A DNA stretch of 34,170 nt from Clostridiales bacterium (lineage in GTDB: Bacteria > Bacillota > Clostridia > Oscillospirales > Oscillospiraceae). How positions within the stretch are numbered: position 1 is the first letter of the stretch; every line of letters begins with the position of its first letter. Below, piece by piece: positions 29,733 to 34,170 of the stretch. Position numbers and translations under genes: made by a program. The stretch is from assembly GCA_014799565.1 (NCBI GenBank), contig JAAVHT010000043.1, positions 28,234 to 62,403 on the forward strand. Reading direction: 5' to 3'. The notes below the pieces were generated by a model, which made no database searches, had not been told where the DNA came from, and saw nothing but the letters and a program-made list of their open reading frames with translations.

Positions 29733-31217
29733 ATGAAGCGTAAAGTACCAAGAATGGCGGGCGTCCTCATGCCGGTGGCCTCGCTTCCCTCCGGGGACGG
29801 CGTGGGAACTTTCGGCCGATCCGCCTATCAGTTTGTGGATTTTTTAGCGGAGACCGGGTTTGCGATGTGGCAGGTGCTGCCGCTAAATCCGCTGGGCTAT
29901 GGCAACAGTCCCTATCAGCCCTATTCCTCCTACGCGGGGGACGAACTGTACATCGATCTGGAGCTCCTAAAGGAAGACGGTTATCTGTCCGGAGTCCGGG
30001 AGAAACTGCCCAACACCGGGCGTGTGGATTACGACCTGGTGAGACGCCATAAGCTGCCCTATTTGGAGGCAGCGTTTGCGGCGTTTGAGGAGCAGGGGAA
30101 AGAAAAAGATGCCTTCGACGACTTCTGCAAGGAAAACTGGGTCTATCCCTACGCCGTGTTCATCACGCTGAAAAAGCACAACAGTATGCGCTGTTGGAAT
30201 GAGTGGCCCCGGGCCCAGCGGGACTGGGTTTTGGAAAAGAAATTCGATGTCAGTCCCTATGAGCGGGAAATCCGTTTTGAGATGTTCCTGCAATACATAT
30301 TCAGTAAGCAGTGGAACGCCCTGAAACGCTATGCCAATGAAAAGGGAATTCTGATGGTGGGCGACGTGCCCTTTTATGTGGGCATCGACTCGCTGGACGT
30401 CTGGCAGGATCGGGACAGCTTCCTGTTGGATCGGAAAGGGCACCCCACCTTTATCGCCGGCGTGCCGCCGGACTATTTCAGTGTCACAGGCCAGCGGTGG
30501 GGAAACCCCATTTACAACTGGGAACACCTGGAGCAAACGCAGTTCCGATTCTGGATCGACCGTCTGCGGTACAGCGCGCGGCTCTATGACATCATCCGCA
30601 TCGACCACTTCCGGGCCTTTGACACCTATTGGAAGATCCCTGCCTCCTGTAAGACGGCCGTCGAAGGGGAGTGGATCGAGGCGCCGGGCTACGCTCTGTT
30701 TGACAAGCTGCTGGAAGAGCTGCCAGACGTTTGGCTGATTGCGGAGGATTTGGGTGATCTTCGCCCGGAGGTGCTGGAGCTGCGGGACGCCTATGACCTT
30801 TCCGGAATGAACGTTGCGGAGTTCACCCTGCTGAATCCCAAGGCCGTTGCAAAAAATCAGGTGATCTATACTGGCACCCATGATAACCAGACTGTGATGG
30901 GTTGGTACAACGATCTGGACGCTAAAATGCGGAAGAAGATTGACAGACGTCTGGGCCGGGAGGGGCGAAAGGGGAAAAACGTATCTTATCGTATGCTGCA
31001 CTACGTGCTGCACAGCGTTTCGGATTATGCCATTATCCCGCTGATGGATCTGCTGGAGCTGGACGATGCCGCGCGGCTGAACACACCGGGCACTGTGGGC
31101 AGTCCCAACTGGGAGTGGCGGTTGGAGGATCTGACCGCTCTGGAGCCCCGCAAGGCGGCCATAAAACGCATGATACGTTACGCCAAAAGGGGGAAAAGTG
31201 ACCTGGTTCAGCGGTAA
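29733..31217 (+). CDS. malQ: 4-alpha-glucanotransferase (amylomaltase, GH77)
   Basis: The 494-residue protein has the GH77 signatures: GVLMPVASLPS, YGNSPYQPYSSYAGDELYI, GDVPFYVG, nucleophile Asp291 (IRIDHFRAF), Glu338 (LIAEDLG) and Asp384 (GTHDN). It disproportionates maltooligosaccharides in the cytosol, releasing glucose and building longer chains. The loop after the acid/base residue (about 362-376) is several residues shorter than in many MalQ proteins. ATG at 29733 has GGAG 6 bases upstream; it follows the amylase by 45 bases on the same strand. Confidence 0.94.
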   Translation: MKRKVPRMAGVLMPVASLPSGDGVGTFGRSAYQFVDFLAETGFAMWQVLPLNPLGYGNSPYQPYSSYAGDELYIDLELLKEDGYLSGVREKLPNTGRVDYDLVRRHKLPYLEAAFAAFEEQGKEKDAFDDFCKENWVYPYAVFITLKKHNSMRCWNEWPRAQRDWVLEKKFDVSPYEREIRFEMFLQYIFSKQWNALKRYANEKGILMVGDVPFYVGIDSLDVWQDRDSFLLDRKGHPTFIAGVPPDYFSVTGQRWGNPIYNWEHLEQTQFRFWIDRLRYSARLYDIIRIDHFRAFDTYWKIPASCKTAVEGEWIEAPGYALFDKLLEELPDVWLIAEDLGDLRPEVLELRDAYDLSGMNVAEFTLLNPKAVAKNQVIYTGTHDNQTVMGWYNDLDAKMRKKIDRRLGREGRKGKNVSYRMLHYVLHSVSDYAIIPLMDLLELDDAARLNTPGTVGSPNWEWRLEDLTALEPRKAAIKRMIRYAKRGKSDLVQR

Positions 31218-31375
31218 ATACTTGAAATCTTGTAATAGTATGTGTTAAACTATAAAGCAATGGTTCTATCGCTTTGATGGGGCGTATTGATTTTACGGCT
31301 TATTAAGGTGTGCAGAGAACAAAATCGCCGCCATGGTCACTGTGTCCATGGCAGAGTGAAATGGAGAACAATGCT

Positions 31376-32386
31376 ATGAATTTGAAAACCATTGCAAAGA
31401 TGGCCGGTGTGAGTACCGTCACGGTTTCCAACGTGATGAACGGCAAATATAACAGGGCCTCAAAAGAGACCATTGAGCGAGTGCTGAAGATTATAGAGGA
31501 GAACGACTACCGGCCCAGCGCCACGGCCCGCAGCTTGACCATGAAGCAGAGCCGTATCATCGGTGTTGTAGTTTCGCATTTGAGTGAGAGTGATGCGTTC
31601 TCCGCCAGCCCCTATGATTCGCAGATGCTGGCCTACCTGGAACGGTACGTCCGCAGCCAGGGCTATTATATGATGCTCCGCTGCGTCGAGCGGAGCGACG
31701 AGGCCGTTCCCATCTTTTCCACCTGGAATGTTGACGGCGCCCTGCTGTTAGGTATGTATGCCGAGGACGCGCTGGAGCTCCAGAAAAAGCTGGATATCCC
31801 TGCGGTTTTCATTGACACCTATGCGGAGGGCGTGCCCATCGCCAACGTGGGCGTTGACGATTACAAGGGTGGGTATCTGGCAGCAAAACATCTGTTGGAC
31901 AAAGGACACCGCCGGATCGCCTTTGTGGCTCCCTCGCCGGAGTCGCCGGGTGTTGTTCAGGAGCGGTATCGGGGCTTTTGCGATGCCCTGGGTGAGCAGG
32001 GTCTCGAGGTGAGGCCGGAACACTGCTTCAAGGTCGAAACGCTCTACGAGAGCGGCGTGGAGGCTGGGAAACAGATCGCCGCTTCTCCCATAGGGTTCAC
32101 GGCGGCGGCAGCTATGGCAGACGTGGTGGCCTTGGGCGTGATGGAAGGCCTGCGCCTGAGCGGGCTGCGGGTGCCGGAGGACGTTTCGGTCACCGGCTTC
32201 GATGATCTGCCGGAGTGCCGGTACTCCCATCCTAAGCTGACCAGCGTATCTCAGCGCCTGGAGGAGAAGGCCCAGTGCGCCGGTGAATATCTGTTCTCCA
32301 TGCTGCGCGACGGCGCCGCGATCACTGGTGATAAGAAAGTGGACGTAGAGCTTGTGGAGAGAGATTCAGTCAAAGCACTTGAATAA
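31376..32386 (+). CDS. LacI-family transcriptional regulator
   Basis: The 336-residue full-length LacI protein has headpiece TIAKMAGVSTVTVSNVMNGK, hinge RPSATARSLTMKQSR, and a periplasmic-binding-protein-like effector domain ending VPEDVSVTGFDDLPECRY and LTSVSQ. Compared with it, the left-end LacI fragment lacks everything between the hinge and the GFD motif. ATG at 31376 has GGAG 9 bases upstream. It lies inside the alpha-glucan cluster, between malQ and a GH13 gene, and probably represses the cluster until a maltodextrin binds; the site TTAATCGGTTAA at 28169 is a candidate operator. Confidence 0.93.
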   Translation: MNLKTIAKMAGVSTVTVSNVMNGKYNRASKETIERVLKIIEENDYRPSATARSLTMKQSRIIGVVVSHLSESDAFSASPYDSQMLAYLERYVRSQGYYMMLRCVERSDEAVPIFSTWNVDGALLLGMYAEDALELQKKLDIPAVFIDTYAEGVPIANVGVDDYKGGYLAAKHLLDKGHRRIAFVAPSPESPGVVQERYRGFCDALGEQGLEVRPEHCFKVETLYESGVEAGKQIAASPIGFTAAAAMADVVALGVMEGLRLSGLRVPEDVSVTGFDDLPECRYSHPKLTSVSQRLEEKAQCAGEYLFSMLRDGAAITGDKKVDVELVERDSVKALE

Positions 32387-32410
32387 ATCTGTGATAAAAG
32401 GGAAATGACG

Positions 32411-34170
32411 ATGAAAAACTGGTTGGAAAGCGTATACAGTGACGGCAGCCGCTATTTTGTCAGCACACCGGAGCCGGAGTTGGGGCAGACGGTCAGCGTC
32501 CGCATCCGGATGTATGAAGACGCGCCGGTGCGGCACGTCTTTGTCCGTACCTGCCCCAACGGCGCGGAGCGGCTGACCGAGGCGAAAAAAATAAAAACGG
32601 AGCACGGCCTTGCCTGGTATGAGGCCAGCTTTGTGGTCAGCGAGATGAGGATGCACTATCATTTTTATCTGGCCTGTGACGACGTGATCTACTATTATAC
32701 CCAAAAGGAAATCACCACCTACATCCCCGATCACACCTATGACTTTGTCCTGCTGGCCAACTACCGCCAGCCCCGGTGGGTGAAATCTGCCGTATTCTAT
32801 CAGATCTTCCCGGAGCGCTTCCGCAACGGCGACCCCGCCAACGACGTGCGGGATGGGGAATACCAGGTAAACGGCTATGATACCATCCACATGAATTGGA
32901 ACGACACGCCGCTGCAATATGAACAGGGACATTGTATGGACTTTTTCGGGGGAGATTTACAGGGTGTGAAGGAGAAGATCCCCTATCTGAAGGAGCTGGG
33001 CGTCACCGCCGTTTACCTGAATCCTATCTTTGCAGCCCCCTCCGTCCACAAATACGACTGCATTGACTATCTCCATGTGGATGAGCACTTTGGCGGCGAT
33101 GAGGCGTTGGCCGAGCTGTCCCAGGCGCTGCATGAAAACGGGATGAAGCTGATCCTGGACATCTCCATCAATCACACCGGAATGGCCCATAAGTGGTTCA
33201 ACCGGGACGGTCTCTACTTTGACCGCAGCATAGGCGCCTACAATAACCCGGACGCGGAGGAGCGCTCCTATTACTTCTTCGAGCCGGGCACCAACAACTA
33301 CAAAGGCTGGGAGGGCATCGCCAGCCTTCCCACCCTGAACTACACCTCTAAAGAACTGCGGAAAGCCATCTATGAGGCCGAAGACTCCGTCCTCCGCAAA
33401 TGGCTGAAGCCGCCCTACAGCATCGACGGCTGGCGTTTTGACGTGGCGGATGTGTTTGCCCGGAATAACGAGATCCAACTGGCTCATGAGATCTGGCCGG
33501 AAATCCGCAAGAGCATTCGGGAGGAAAATCCCCAGGCCTACATTTTGGCAGAGGACTGGGGGGATTGCGCCAGCTACCTTCAGGGCGCTGAGTGGGACTC
33601 GCCCATGAACTACTACGGATGCGGACGGGTGCTGCGTCAATTTGCCGGGCTGCCTGATCTGTTTGTTCTTCGCAATGAGCTTTTGAGGGATATCCCGTAC
33701 AGAATGACGGCAGAGGATGTGCAGGCCCGCGTGACAGAGCATCTGGCCAAGATCCCCTTCGTGTTGGCTCAGAACCAGTTCAACCTGATCGACAGCCACG
33801 ATGTCTCCCGGGTACATAACCACAAAGAGGTTTCCGCCGATGCCTATCGTGGCGCGGTACTCTTACAGTTCATGTTGGTGGGCGCCCCGTCCATCTACTA
33901 CGGGGACGAGGCGGAGATCGGTGGCTGGACAGAGAATAACGAAGGCTGCCGCTTCCCCATGCCCTGGGATAAGGACTTTACAGAGACCGATACCTATCAG
34001 CTCTATCGGACGCTGGCCCATCTGAAGCAGAGCACCCCAGCCCTCACAGAGGGCGGCATGAAGTTCCTGTACGCCCAGGGGCGGATCATCGCTCTGGCCC
34101 GGTTTGACGACCAGGAGGCGCTGGTGGCCGTTGTCTCCGGTGACGAGCGGGATCGTGCTGTTCCGCTGGC
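32411..34170 (+). CDS. Neopullulanase/cyclomaltodextrinase-type GH13, 3' end cut by window edge
   Basis: Open from ATG 32411 to the right edge (586 residues seen). Residues 1-120 form an N-terminal beta domain like the CBM34 module of maltogenic amylases (VRIRMYEDAPVRHVFVRT; MRMHYHFYLACDDVIYYYT). The barrel starts at SAVFYQIFPERFRNGDP, a hallmark of this group, with ISINHTG, nucleophile Asp344 (GWRFD), Glu381 (ILAED) and Asp464 (DSHD). No signal peptide, so it acts on imported or cyclic dextrins in the cytosol. It follows the LacI gene by 24 bases with an AGGGAA ribosome site. Only the C-terminal beta domain end is missing. Confidence 0.92.
   Translation, partial: MKNWLESVYSDGSRYFVSTPEPELGQTVSVRIRMYEDAPVRHVFVRTCPNGAERLTEAKKIKTEHGLAWYEASFVVSEMRMHYHFYLACDDVIYYYTQKEITTYIPDHTYDFVLLANYRQPRWVKSAVFYQIFPERFRNGDPANDVRDGEYQVNGYDTIHMNWNDTPLQYEQGHCMDFFGGDLQGVKEKIPYLKELGVTAVYLNPIFAAPSVHKYDCIDYLHVDEHFGGDEALAELSQALHENGMKLILDISINHTGMAHKWFNRDGLYFDRSIGAYNNPDAEERSYYFFEPGTNNYKGWEGIASLPTLNYTSKELRKAIYEAEDSVLRKWLKPPYSIDGWRFDVADVFARNNEIQLAHEIWPEIRKSIREENPQAYILAEDWGDCASYLQGAEWDSPMNYYGCGRVLRQFAGLPDLFVLRNELLRDIPYRMTAEDVQARVTEHLAKIPFVLAQNQFNLIDSHDVSRVHNHKEVSADAYRGAVLLQFMLVGAPSIYYGDEAEIGGWTENNEGCRFPMPWDKDFTETDTYQLYRTLAHLKQSTPALTEGGMKFLYAQGRIIALARFDDQEALVAVVSGDERDRAVPL

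Noticed and set aside
1..34170. CRISPR array, tRNA, rRNA or intact insertion sequence
   Set aside because: I found no regularly spaced repeats, cloverleaf-like segments, transposase motifs or terminal repeats with target duplications.

Overview
The window looks like a chromosomal segment of a gut-type anaerobic Clostridia, probably Oscillospiraceae-like. This is inferred from strong AGGAGG ribosome binding sites, GC-rich coding DNA, abundant 4Fe-4S proteins, NhaC and OpuC transporters and LacI-controlled alpha-glucan genes. No sequence search was possible. I saw no rRNA, tRNA, CRISPR array, intact insertion sequence or phage module.

Layout. 1-2540 (minus): a GH13 glucosidase running off the left edge, preceded by a badly collapsed sugar operon in which LacI, binding-protein, MalF-like and MalG-like genes survive only as joined pieces. 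2635-5397: an M42 aminopeptidase, then on the minus strand an operon of low-molecular-weight tyrosine phosphatase, flavin reductase and free-methionine sulfoxide reductase. 5739-7342 (minus): NhaC-family antiporter with a consensus promoter, an operator-like palindrome at the start site and a structured leader. 7489-8734 (minus): a hybrid-cluster-like helical protein and a ferredoxin with no canonical start codon. 8776-9655: promoter, S-layer (SLH) remnant, VOC protein, terminator. 9715-11929: perfect consensus promoter driving M29 aminopeptidase, helical protein and ArsR-DUF2087 regulator. 11957-13146 (minus): orphan eutH coupled to a 33-residue ORF. 13399-16762: divergent module of a small HTH protein, two SDR oxidoreductases (the first lacking two catalytic residues) and an IT-superfamily transporter. 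16897-19758: M20 amidohydrolase, a kinase/isochorismatase remnant, a Lar-like zinc protein and a methyltransferase. 20132-23332 (minus): OpuC-type ABC transporter operon opened by an FMN/Fe-S protein and closed by a truncated ferredoxin. 23427-27811: HxlR regulator, DUF4405 pseudogene, and a LysR-linked operon of decayed aldo/keto reductase, intact aldo/keto reductase and carboxymuconolactone decarboxylase-like protein. 28132-34170 (plus): lipoprotein alpha-amylase, 4-alpha-glucanotransferase, LacI regulator and a neopullulanase-like GH13 that runs off the right edge.

How the genes work together. The right end is a complete maltodextrin-processing set: surface GH13, cytoplasmic GH77 and GH13, and a LacI regulator. 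The left end looks like the matching uptake locus after heavy deletion. Much of the middle is redox biology (Fe-S, FMN, SDR, AKR). The window carries many gene scars: internal deletions, single-base frameshifts, TGG-to-TGA-like stops and a lost start codon. These could be real decay or an assembly artefact. The most interesting intact module is the SDR pair plus transporter at 13436-16720.
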